8,388 nt of DNA from Holophaga sp. (GCA_031292735.1 JARLGP010000132.1:1-8388), one strand, 5' to 3'; shown: positions 1 through 6,023, numbered from the stretch's first letter. A program made the numbers and translations. Notes: generated from the sequence alone by a model not told the origin.

Positions 1-1155
1 CGACTCGCCCCCGTGGGAACCGGCCAGCGTGGCGCCCAGCACGCTGCCGCCGCTGCCGCCCCCCCCGCCGCCGAAATCCGAGGCGCCGCCGCCGCCCAGG
101 GGGCCGACGCTGAAGCCACCGCCGCCACCGAAGCTGCCCTCGCCTCCGAACTCGTCGGGCTGCCAGTCAGCCAATGGGATGCTTAGCAGCCCGCCCCGGG
201 CGGCGCCGCCGCCCCCGCCGCCGGAGCCTTCCAGGGCGGGCCCGCCGCCCTGGTTGCTGCCGTCCAGGTAGCCGTCGCCGCCCACCCCGCCCAGCAGCCC
301 CCCGTCGGCCCCATGGCCGCCGGAAGCCGGGCTGTCCCCGCCAAACCCGCCACCACCGCCGTTCTCCCCGTCCGAGCCAGGAAAGCTGCTGCCCCCCACC
401 GCCCGGTTGCCCTGGAAGGTCATCCGCACCAGGCTCAGGCTGCCCCCGTTCATGAACAGCGCGCCGCCCATGCCCGCCCCGCCGCCGCCGCCGCCGAGCC
501 CGTCTCCGCCCTTGCCCAGGCCGTTGGCCAGGGTGAAGTTGTCCAGCACCAGGGTGCCGCCGTCCAGGAACAAGGGCCGGCAGGCGCCGCCCCCGTCCAC
601 CGTGAGGGCACTGCCGTACGGGCCCAGGATGGTCACCCGCCCGGTGACCGCCGGCAGCGGGCTCAGCAGGGTGATGGCCTGGGGCCCCGGGCCAAGGGCG
701 AACTCGATGCCGTTGCTGCCGGGAAAGCCGTTGGCCTGGGTGAGGATGTCGCGCAGGGTTCCGGGCCCGCTGTCGGCGCTGCTGGTCACCACCCAGGAAG
801 CCTCCACCGGTGCCAGGTCGAACGGGGCCGTTTCCAGGGTGGTGCTGCCGTCGGTGACCAGCACCCGGTAGCTGCCCGCATCGGCGGGGGCCACCGGCAC
901 CAGCACCAGGGTCGCCGAGGTGGCTCCGGGAATGACCTGGTCGTTCTTGAACCATTGAAAGGTGGGCGTGCCGCCCCCATGGGTGGTCACCTGCAGCACC
1001 TCCCGGCTGCCGGAGGCCGGAATGGCCGTGGCCGGCGGGATGAACGTGACCTCCAGCGGAGCGGGGCTCGAGCCGCAGGCCAGAGCAAGCCCCAGGGCCG
1101 CGCCGCACGCCCCGGCCCACAGGGAGAATCGGAACCTGGTCGGCGGGTTGGGCAT
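1..1155 (-). CDS. Glycine-rich Ig-like-domain lipoprotein, C-terminus beyond left edge
   Basis: The frame is open from ATG at 1155 to base 1 (385 codons, no stop), so the 3' part lies outside the window. The start has GGAAGG (1165-1160) four bases upstream. Residues 1-27 look like a lipoprotein signal: Arg residues at the N-terminus, a hydrophobic stretch and LALAC with Cys27 as the likely lipidated residue. Residues about 31-115 resemble a bacterial Ig-like domain, with the FQWFKND core strand and the typical end DAGSYRVLV. Next comes WVVTSSADSGPGTLRDIL (about 121-138), a motif known from the start of surface beta-helix/CSLREA-like proteins, then a repetitive segment that probably forms a beta-helix. 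From about residue 212 the chain is dominated by Gly runs (up to six in a row) broken by short hydrophobic pieces, reminiscent of PGRS-type or polymorphic outer-membrane proteins. A surface-exposed or outer-membrane-anchored adhesin or structural role is inferred; no catalytic motif is seen. It is transcribed divergently from the secretin cluster. Confidence 0.85.
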   Translation of the reverse strand, partial: MPNPPTRFRFSLWAGACGAALGLALACGSSPAPLEVTFIPPATAIPASGSREVLQVTTHGGGTPTFQWFKNDQVIPGATSATLVLVPVAPADAGSYRVLVTDGSTTLETAPFDLAPVEASWVVTSSADSGPGTLRDILTQANGFPGSNGIEFALGPGPQAITLLSPLPAVTGRVTILGPYGSALTVDGGGACRPLFLDGGTLVLDNFTLANGLGKGGDGLGGGGGGAGMGGALFMNGGSLSLVRMTFQGNRAVGGSSFPGSDGENGGGGGFGGDSPASGGHGADGGLLGGVGGDGYLDGSNQGGGPALEGSGGGGGGAARGGLLSIPLADWQPDEFGGEGSFGGGGGFSVGPLGGGGASDFGGGGGGSGGSVLGATLAGSHGGES

Positions 1156-1159
1156 GAGA

Positions 1160-1165
1160 CCTTCC
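1160..1165 (-). promoter_or_regulatory. Ribosome binding site of the Ig-like lipoprotein gene
   Basis: GGAAGG on the minus strand lies 4 bases before the ATG at 1155. It supports this start over the overlapping minus-strand ATG at 1285, which belongs to another frame. Confidence 0.6.
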
Positions 1166-1222
1166 AATCCGTTGAGGACGAAAGCAAGACGATCGGTGCA
1201 CACGAACCTGATGGTATTTATT

Positions 1223-1250
1223 AAAATACGATTTCAGGGCAAGCTGGCAA
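1223..1250 (-). promoter_or_regulatory. Candidate sigma70-type promoter for the leftward lipoprotein gene
   Basis: Reading leftward, TTGCCA (1250-1245, five of six bases of the -35 consensus) is followed after 16 bases by TATTTT (1228-1223, four of six of the -10 consensus). Transcription would begin near 1216, giving a leader of about 60 bases. This was found by eye in AT-rich DNA, so chance matches are possible. Confidence 0.35.
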
Positions 1251-1280
1251 GGACACCTACCTTCCATGAATGTCATTTTT

Positions 1281-1294
1281 AACAATTATTTGTT
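1281..1294. repeat. Short inverted repeat AACAA-TTAT-TTGTT
   Basis: Perfect 5-base arms (1281-1285 and 1290-1294) flank a 4-base spacer in the AT-rich divergent intergenic region, partly overlapping the rightward -35 candidate at 1293. An operator is possible, but short AT-rich palindromes are common by chance. Confidence 0.25.
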
Positions 1295-1310
1295 GAAGTT
1301 ATCAATTCAA
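1293..1310. promoter_or_regulatory. Imperfect 18-bp palindrome, candidate operator
   Basis: TTGAAGTTATCAATTCAA pairs at 7 of 9 positions about its centre. It covers the -35 element of the upstream rightward promoter candidate, which is where a repressor site would be expected. No regulator gene is in the window to pair with it. Confidence 0.25.
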
Positions 1311-1321
1311 ACAAATACGAT
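1293..1321 (+). promoter_or_regulatory. Candidate upstream promoter (P1) of the secreted-protein/secretin cluster
   Basis: TTGAAG (1293-1298) and TACGAT (1316-1321) are separated by exactly 17 bases; each matches the sigma70 consensus at four of six positions. The leader would be about 115 bases. It competes with the candidate at 1329-1357. Confidence 0.3.
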
Positions 1322-1328
1322 TGGTTCA

Positions 1329-1357
1329 TTGACTTGTCATCCCTTTTTCCCTACGTT
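1329..1357 (+). promoter_or_regulatory. Candidate proximal promoter (P2) of the secreted-protein/secretin cluster
   Basis: TTGACT (1329-1334, five of six bases of the -35 consensus) is followed after 17 bases by TACGTT (1352-1357, three of six of the -10 consensus, including the first TA and the last T). Transcription would start near 1364, giving a leader of about 80 bases that contains the palindrome at 1376-1387. Confidence 0.35.
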
Positions 1358-1375
1358 GTATCGACCAATCTGCTT

Positions 1376-1387
1376 CCATGGCCATGG
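1376..1387. repeat. Perfect 12-bp palindrome CCATGGCCATGG in the leader
   Basis: The sequence equals its own reverse complement and is also a tandem CCATGG. It lies between the promoter candidates and the start of the first secreted-protein gene. It contains two in-frame ATG triplets (1378 and 1384) without a good ribosome binding site. It could be a protein-binding site or a small RNA hairpin. Confidence 0.35.
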
Positions 1388-1431
1388 CCCAGGCTTCCCT
1401 GACTTGGTTATCTTCCAAAAAATCAGTCCAC

Positions 1432-1436
1432 AGGAG
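1432..1436 (+). promoter_or_regulatory. Ribosome binding site deciding the start at 1444
   Basis: AGGAG with a 7-base spacer precedes ATG 1444. The in-frame upstream ATGs at 1378 and 1384 lack such a site and would put 20-22 extra residues before an otherwise typical signal peptide. Confidence 0.8.
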
Positions 1437-1443
1437 TTTGAAT

Positions 1444-2799
1444 ATGAAGGTCCTCAGATACCTCGGCTTCGCCATGGCGCTGGCCTCTTTTTCCCAGGCT
1501 TGTTTCGCCGTTGAAGACAAGTCGGATGAATTGTGGAGAAACTTCTATATCAAGCTGCTCACCGTCATCCGCGGGGGCGACACAAAGGAAGTCACGAAAG
1601 ACAATCAGAAACCTGATGTGAAAATCGTATTGCAGGTCCCTGGAATTCCATTGGCCGAGATGGACAAAGAATCCCAGGAGGACAAGAACTACATCTATTC
1701 TCTACTTGATGAAACATTACAATACAATCCTGTTTATACCAAAGGCAAGCGCACCTTTTCTAACGTTTATAAAGACATCTTGGAGTATCACCAATCGGAT
1801 CCCGGACCGACCCTGGACAAGGCGGACAAGGCTCTGCTGGACAAAGCACAAAACGACACGAATCCAGAAAAGTCTAAAAAAATGCAGGCCTACCTGAAAT
1901 ACGAGAAGGAGTACAACGACCTTCAGATGGAAATAGCCGAAGCGCGTCTGGAGAAGAACAACGCCAAAGTGTCTTCCCTGAACAGCAAATCGAATAATGC
2001 CAGGCGGGCATGGGAGTCCCAGGGATTCAAGAACCTCATTCTCGACGCGTTCAATACGATCCGGGAAAAAAGCGTCAACAGCCCAGGCGTCTGGTGGACC
2101 AACCTCGACACCAGCTTCAACGACGCCAATATAGGGAAGGACGAATCGGGGTCTCCGGTCTACGGCATCACCACCTACCCCCCCTACAATCTGTGGGCCA
2201 GCGACACCGGTTGGTTGAATTTCACATACAAGGTTTCGGAAAAGGCCACCTCCAGCACTGTCAGGGAAAGTGACCGGTCGTTTGGCGCCAAGATGAAAAT
2301 CAGTTTCTACAAGGCCAAAATGTCCCGCAATTCAGAAATGAAATCGATGAAATCGCTGGCAAGCGACAATACGCTTGTAATCTCCATGCAAATAAAGAAA
2401 GTGGTCATCAGCCGGCGCTGGTTCGACTGGCACGTGTTCGTGAGCAACAAGTGGACCTGGAGCAAGGGGATGGATTCGACCGGCAGGAACAAGGTGATCT
2501 CGGACGGCAAGGGCGGAGGTGAACTGCCCCTTTATACCGACACCATCATCATCGTGCGCAAGGTCAAGTTCAAATCGAAATCCATTGCCTCAATGAAGGA
2601 ACAGATTATGAAGGAAGTCAAGATGGAAGCCAGTGCCAGCTACGGCCCCTTTTCCATGGAGGGCAGCAGCCGGGACAAGTCGGAGGACGAAGCGACCGAC
2701 GACAAGGAATCAGCGGGAAGCATCTCCATCGAGGAGCCCCAGATCATCGGTTATACCTGCACGGTGGTGCCCAAGTGCCCGGTGAAGACCGTCAAGTGA
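1444..2799 (+). CDS. Secreted protein of unknown function, first of two tandem paralogs
   Basis: This 451-residue protein belongs to no family I can name. Residues 1-22 form a signal peptide (MKVLRYLGF..., cleavage likely after ACFA), so it is exported to the periplasm or beyond. The mature part is lysine- and aspartate-rich. Blocks shared with the next gene's product are: VLQVPGIPL (62-70); SLLDE (86-90); FSNVY (105-109); AYLKYEKEY (149-157); a helical, charged stretch to RRAWESQGFK (187-196); VVISRRWFD (320-328); GPFSMEG (401-407); and EPQIIGYTCTVVPKCP (431-446). Cys439 aligns with a Cys in the paralog; Cys445 does not. No catalytic motif, transmembrane helix or beta-barrel signature is evident. 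Base composition is visibly more AT-rich than all other genes here (many AAA, AAT, TAT and ACA codons), which suggests separate acquisition. It leads a cluster with its paralog (27 bp on) and a secretin, so it could be a substrate or partner of that channel; this is inference. Confidence 0.85.
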   Translation: MKVLRYLGFAMALASFSQACFAVEDKSDELWRNFYIKLLTVIRGGDTKEVTKDNQKPDVKIVLQVPGIPLAEMDKESQEDKNYIYSLLDETLQYNPVYTKGKRTFSNVYKDILEYHQSDPGPTLDKADKALLDKAQNDTNPEKSKKMQAYLKYEKEYNDLQMEIAEARLEKNNAKVSSLNSKSNNARRAWESQGFKNLILDAFNTIREKSVNSPGVWWTNLDTSFNDANIGKDESGSPVYGITTYPPYNLWASDTGWLNFTYKVSEKATSSTVRESDRSFGAKMKISFYKAKMSRNSEMKSMKSLASDNTLVISMQIKKVVISRRWFDWHVFVSNKWTWSKGMDSTGRNKVISDGKGGGELPLYTDTIIIVRKVKFKSKSIASMKEQIMKEVKMEASASYGPFSMEGSSRDKSEDEATDDKESAGSISIEEPQIIGYTCTVVPKCPVKTVK

Positions 2800-2826
2800 C
2801 ATGGCCATCGCAAAGGCAGGTTCAGC

Positions 2827-4074
2827 ATGCTTCCATTCCGGGGCCTGGGGTTCCTCCTTTGCGGGCTCTGCCTGGCCGGCCAGGTCCTTCAAGGCGAGCC
2901 TTTGCTTGATTTCATGTATACCAAGTTCGCCGCTTCCTTCACCCGGGGCAGCGGCCCAGGCACCGAGTTCCTCGTGCTGGCCGTGCCGGGTGTTCCGCTG
3001 GTTCCGGCCGACTTGAAAAATCCCGCCTACATCAGCACGATGCTCGACCAGGTGCCCTTGCCTTCCCGATCCTATCGTCCCAGCGGCTATCTGTATTCCT
3101 CAGTCTATGGCAAGGTCCTGACCCGCGCCGCGGTCACCCGCTACCAGGTGGCGGCCGACCGGAACCTGGCCTTGAAGGCCAAGCGCATGATGTTCGACCG
3201 GTCGCGGCCCGGCCAAGTCACCCGGGACTATGCCGCCTACCTGAAATACGAGGCCGAATACGCTGCCGCCCTGGACGCCCGGACCATCGCCCAGGCGGAA
3301 AGCCGGGGCACCCGGAAACCGGTTTCCCCCAGCCTGGACCAGGCCGTCCAGACCGCCCGGAAGACCTGGGAACAACGCGGCTCCAAAGTGAAAATCGACA
3401 ATGCCCTGAAGGCGCTCCGGAAGACCTACGACAGCAACGCCCCGGTGTTGTTCGAGGAGTTGCGCAGCGCCTTCGAGAACGCCCAGGAGCCCTCCGGCGA
3501 GGACGGGGAGCCTTGGCTGCCGGTGCTGGCCAACCCGCCGGTGGAGGAATGGCTTTCCCCCAAGGGCTGGCATCCCTGGGCCTTCCATCAGTCGGATTGC
3601 CGGCCCGGAGCCCCCGGAGCGGCGGGACCGCTGCCTCCGGGCCGAATCCAGGGAGACGGCCCGGTCCCCGCCGACTGGACGCCCTCCATGACCCTCACGG
3701 TGGAGGTCAAACGGGTGAACATCCTCCGCCCCTGGATGGATACCGCCATCTTCAGCGTCCACACCTGGCGGATGCTGGACTCCGCCGGATTCAGCGTGGT
3801 TTCCACCGGCAACCCCGCGGATCCGGACCCCGGCCCCATGCCCATCCTGATCACCGGGATCCTGTTGGCCCGACGGCTCACCTTGACCGGTGCCGGCCCT
3901 TCGGCCAAGGGAACCCAAAAGCGCCCCGCCCGGTTGGGGCCGTTTTCCCTGGCCGGAGCCAAACCGCCCTCCGGGGGGGGAACCGTCATCACGGTGCCCG
4001 ATCCCCAGATCATCGCCTTCTTCTGCCAGATCGTGCCCAAGTCTCCCACCCCTAACCCGAAGTTCTTCAGGTGA
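2827..4074 (+). CDS. Secreted protein of unknown function, second of two tandem paralogs
   Basis: This 415-residue protein begins with a signal peptide (hydrophobic stretch about 7-20, cleavage possibly after LQG at 23). ATG 2827 has AGG six bases and AAAGG ten bases upstream. It aligns over its whole length with the preceding gene's product: VLAVPGVPL (50-58), TMLDQV (71-76), SSVYGKVL (91-98), AYLKYEAEY (137-145), ARKTWEQRGSK (177-187), VKRVNILRPWMD (294-305), LGPFSLAG (370-377) and PDPQIIAFFCQIVPKSP (391-407). Cys400 is the conserved cysteine. It is 36 residues shorter, having lost most of a Lys/Ser-rich middle segment and a Lys-rich stretch before GPFS, and has Pro/Gly/Ala-rich linkers instead. 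Base composition matches the high-GC surroundings, unlike its sister. Identity outside the blocks is low, so the duplication is old or one copy was imported. No enzymatic motif is seen. Its stop codon overlaps a possible GTG start of the secretin. Confidence 0.85.
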   Translation: MLPFRGLGFLLCGLCLAGQVLQGEPLLDFMYTKFAASFTRGSGPGTEFLVLAVPGVPLVPADLKNPAYISTMLDQVPLPSRSYRPSGYLYSSVYGKVLTRAAVTRYQVAADRNLALKAKRMMFDRSRPGQVTRDYAAYLKYEAEYAAALDARTIAQAESRGTRKPVSPSLDQAVQTARKTWEQRGSKVKIDNALKALRKTYDSNAPVLFEELRSAFENAQEPSGEDGEPWLPVLANPPVEEWLSPKGWHPWAFHQSDCRPGAPGAAGPLPPGRIQGDGPVPADWTPSMTLTVEVKRVNILRPWMDTAIFSVHTWRMLDSAGFSVVSTGNPADPDPGPMPILITGILLARRLTLTGAGPSAKGTQKRPARLGPFSLAGAKPPSGGGTVITVPDPQIIAFFCQIVPKSPTPNPKFFR

Positions 4075-4078
4075 CGCC

Positions 4079-4083
4079 GAGGG
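4079..4083 (+). promoter_or_regulatory. Ribosome binding site deciding the secretin start
   Basis: GAGGG lies 8 bases before ATG 4092. The in-frame GTG at 4071, which overlaps the preceding stop, has only a weak site (no clear AGG/GAG within range) and would add seven residues ahead of the signal peptide. Confidence 0.65.
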
Positions 4084-4091
4084 TTGCCATC

Positions 4092-5609
4092 ATGCTGCTG
4101 CCACGCTGCCTCTCCATCCTGCTCACCGCCGCGCCCTTGCTCGTTGCCGCGGAGCCCCCGGCCAAGGCCCCGGCCGAACACGAGGCCCAGGCTCCCGTCG
4201 AGCACGAGCCGGTCCAGGCCCCGCCGGACGAAGTTCCGCGCCCCAGACTCCCGCCGGAACCGGCCATTATTCCAGGGGAACCGCTCTATTCCCTGGAGGT
4301 CTACCACCAGGACGCCGAGGATGTCATCTGGGCCTTCGCCAAGCGGGCCAAGATCCAGGTGACCCTGCTGGACCGGTCGCCCGTCCTGATCAGCGTCTAC
4401 TTCGCCAACCTCCCCATGGAGGAGGCCCTCAAGGAGATCCTGCGGGCGGCCGACCTGGACTTCGTGAAGACCGGGCGGGGCTACGTGGTGGGCCTGGCCG
4501 TCGACCTGAAGCTGCGCTTCCCCGACCCCGAGGACAAGGTCATCGACGCCACCTACCGCTGCCGGCGGATCGGCGCGGACACCCTGGTGAAGGCCATCGA
4601 GAAGGTGTTCGGCGAAACTTCGGAATTCCGGGCATCCATCGGTCCGGAATTCCTCACCCCGATCGTGGAGGATGCCAGCACCGTGGGCGGCGAAGATTCC
4701 AAGGAGGCCAAGGTGCTGAAGATCGCCAGCCCGGAATACCGCACCCATGACGTGGTGTTCTCCGGCCCGCCGGACATGGTGCGCCGGGCCTTGAGCCTGG
4801 CCCACAAGTTCGACCGGCCGCGCAAGCAGGTGCGGGTGAACATCCGGGTGGTGCAGATGACCACCAACGCCTCCAGGGACCTGGGCGTGGCCTGGATGCA
4901 AAGCCTGAACCTGACGGCCAACGAAATGCCCACCGCCAGCCTGTCCGGCGAGGAAGGTTCCACCACGACCTCCTCGACCCCCCAGGGGGCCGGCCTCACC
5001 ATCGGCAAGTTCACCCACTCCGTCATCAGCCTGAACGCGACCCTGAACGCCATGGAACAGGCGGGCGAGTCCAAGACCCTGGCCAATCCCACCCTGCTGG
5101 TGCTGGACGGCGAAAAAAGCTTCATCCTCAGCGGCACCAAGTACGTGCTCCCCGAAATCTCCATCAAGGACACCACCGGCCAGGCCTCCTACACCACCAA
5201 GACGGTGAACCTGGGCTTGTACCTGCAGGTGGGGGTGCAGGTGGGACTGGACGACGACATGGTGCTGACCATCTATCCCCAGGTTTCCACCCTGGCCAGC
5301 TTCACCACCATCAACACCATCCAGTACCCGGTGATCACCACCGTGGAAGAGCAGGCCACGGTCCGCGCGGTGAAAGGCGACGTGATCGTCCTGGGCGGGC
5401 TCAAGAAGGAGGTGAGCAACGACAGCAAGAGCGGAGTTCCGTTCCTGGAAAAGCTGCCCCTGATCGGCAAGCTGTTTTCCAACGACTACAAGCAGAAGTC
5501 CACCGAAGAGCTGATGTTCGTGCTCACCCCGGAGATCGTCGAGGACAAGGAGGTGCCGCTGGACATGAAACTGTCCATGGACCCTGCGCCGGATAAGCCG
5601 GCGTCGTGA
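4092..5609 (+). CDS. Secretin (GspD/PilQ superfamily outer-membrane channel)
   Basis: Secretins form multimeric outer-membrane channels for type II and III secretion, type IV pili and filamentous phage release. This one has 505 residues. Order: signal peptide 1-20 (cleavage after LLVAA); Ala/Pro/Glu-rich linker 21-60; an N0/STN-like domain about 65-137 (YSLEVYHQDAEDVIWAFAKR ... GYVVGL); a secretin N (KH-like) region about 150-245, ending DRPRKQVRVNIRVVQM; a short Ser/Thr/Gly-rich stretch about 275-300; then the C-terminal secretin domain about 305-483 with SKTLANPTLLVLDGEKS, VTTVEEQATVRAVKGDVIVLGGL-type strands and the diagnostic VPFLEKLPLIGKLF followed by ELMFVLTPEIV. It lacks AMIN domains and has fewer N repeats than a typical GspD (roughly 650-700 residues), so it is a compact form. 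No secretion ATPase, platform protein or pseudopilin gene is visible. It starts 17 bp after the second secreted paralog, implying co-expression. The GTG at 4071 is an alternative start. The family call is firm; the system it serves is not known. Confidence 0.95.
   Translation: MLLPRCLSILLTAAPLLVAAEPPAKAPAEHEAQAPVEHEPVQAPPDEVPRPRLPPEPAIIPGEPLYSLEVYHQDAEDVIWAFAKRAKIQVTLLDRSPVLISVYFANLPMEEALKEILRAADLDFVKTGRGYVVGLAVDLKLRFPDPEDKVIDATYRCRRIGADTLVKAIEKVFGETSEFRASIGPEFLTPIVEDASTVGGEDSKEAKVLKIASPEYRTHDVVFSGPPDMVRRALSLAHKFDRPRKQVRVNIRVVQMTTNASRDLGVAWMQSLNLTANEMPTASLSGEEGSTTTSSTPQGAGLTIGKFTHSVISLNATLNAMEQAGESKTLANPTLLVLDGEKSFILSGTKYVLPEISIKDTTGQASYTTKTVNLGLYLQVGVQVGLDDDMVLTIYPQVSTLASFTTINTIQYPVITTVEEQATVRAVKGDVIVLGGLKKEVSNDSKSGVPFLEKLPLIGKLFSNDYKQKSTEELMFVLTPEIVEDKEVPLDMKLSMDPAPDKPAS
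5587..5603 (+). other. GC-rich hairpin at the 3' end of the secretin gene
   Basis: CGCCGG and CCGGCG arms of 6 bases enclose a 5-base loop (ATAAG). No U-run follows directly, so it is not a canonical intrinsic terminator. It may stabilise the 3' end or attenuate read-through into the cupin gene, or be chance in GC-rich coding DNA. Confidence 0.3.
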
Positions 5610-5630
5610 CCGGGTATACTTTCCCGATTC

Positions 5631-5635
5631 GGGAG
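5631..5635 (+). promoter_or_regulatory. Ribosome binding site deciding the cupin start
   Basis: GGGAG with a 6-base spacer precedes ATG 5642. It favours this start over the in-frame GTG at 5606 that overlaps the secretin stop. Confidence 0.65.
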
Positions 5636-5641
5636 AACGCC

Positions 5642-5998
5642 ATGATCCGTACCCTTTCCGCCCTGCCTTTCACCGCCCAGCAGGACATCCGCGGCGGTTC
5701 GGGATCGGCCCAGCGCGTGGAATACCTGGGCCCGGACGAAATGGCCGGGGTGCGCGGCGCGGGCCGGACCATCCTGGCGCCGGGATCCAGCGTCGGCGAG
5801 CACAGCCATCCGGACACCGAGGAGATCTACCTCGTCCTGGAGGGGCGTGGCCGCGGCGTGCTGGACGGGGAGTCGTTCCCGGTGGGCCCCGGCGACCTGT
5901 TCCTCTGCAAGGCCGGACACAGCCACGGCATCATCAACGATTCCGCGGCGCCCATGACCTATTTCGGGCTGCTCGTCGAGGCCGTTGTTAAAGGATAA
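5642..5998 (+). CDS. Small single-domain cupin protein (cupin_2 type)
   Basis: The 118-residue product is a single beta-barrel cupin. Cupin motif 1 is complete: G(X5)HXH(X4)E(X6)G from Gly48 to Gly68, with His54, His56 and Glu61 as metal ligands. Motif 2 is G84-(X5)-K-A-G-(X2)-His95-(X3)-Asn99, where Lys90 replaces the usual Pro; the fourth ligand His95 is kept. A bound divalent metal is therefore expected. Small cupins of this kind act as isomerases, dioxygenases or sugar/ligand sensors, and the sequence does not choose between them. No signal peptide is present, so it is cytoplasmic. The gene starts 32 bp after the secretin gene, in the same direction, and may be co-transcribed; TATACT at 5615-5620 is -10-like but has no matching -35. 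A functional link to the secretin is not evident. The 3' end faces the fadJ-type gene with a 25-bp gap and no recognisable terminator. Confidence 0.9.
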   Translation: MIRTLSALPFTAQQDIRGGSGSAQRVEYLGPDEMAGVRGAGRTILAPGSSVGEHSHPDTEEIYLVLEGRGRGVLDGESFPVGPGDLFLCKAGHSHGIINDSAAPMTYFGLLVEAVVKG

Positions 5999-6023
5999 CC
6001 ATCCCCGTTTCGTGCGGCCCGGC

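Larger units (their letters stand above)
1224..1322. repeat. Pair of 10-bp direct repeats (AAATACGATT) in the divergent promoter region
   Basis: AAATACGATT occurs at 1224-1233 and again at 1313-1322, start to start 89 bp. The first copy overlaps the leftward -10 candidate and the second contains TACGAT, the -10 candidate of a rightward promoter. An inverted 9-base copy (AATCGTATT) lies at 1623-1631 inside the next gene. The repeat may be a shared regulator site or simply recurrent -10-like sequence. Confidence 0.4.

Noticed and set aside
1156..1220. Possible riboswitch in the leader of the lipoprotein gene
   Set aside because: I looked for the conserved core of the c-di-GMP (GEMM) class and for other familiar motifs and saw none.
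313..1224. Plus-strand frame opposite the lipoprotein gene
   Set aside because: Ala/Gly/His/Gln-rich translation antisense to the real gene; no ribosome binding site or domain.
167..1285. Minus-strand frame starting at 1285
   Set aside because: It is out of frame with the lipoprotein gene, which has a lipobox, an Ig-like domain and a ribosome binding site; its product is low-complexity Arg/Gly/Pro.
1266..1514. Possible small plus-strand gene of 82 residues in the divergent region
   Set aside because: No ribosome binding site, it spans the promoter candidates and runs into the first secreted-protein gene in another frame.
2801..3016. Small frame starting at ATG 2801
   Set aside because: It overlaps the second paralog in another frame and only its own start is notable; ATG 2827 gives the signal peptide and the paralogous protein.
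3588..5018. Long minus-strand frame opposite the second paralog and the secretin
   Set aside because: It is antisense to genes with signal peptides and recognisable domains; its composition is a GC-driven shadow.
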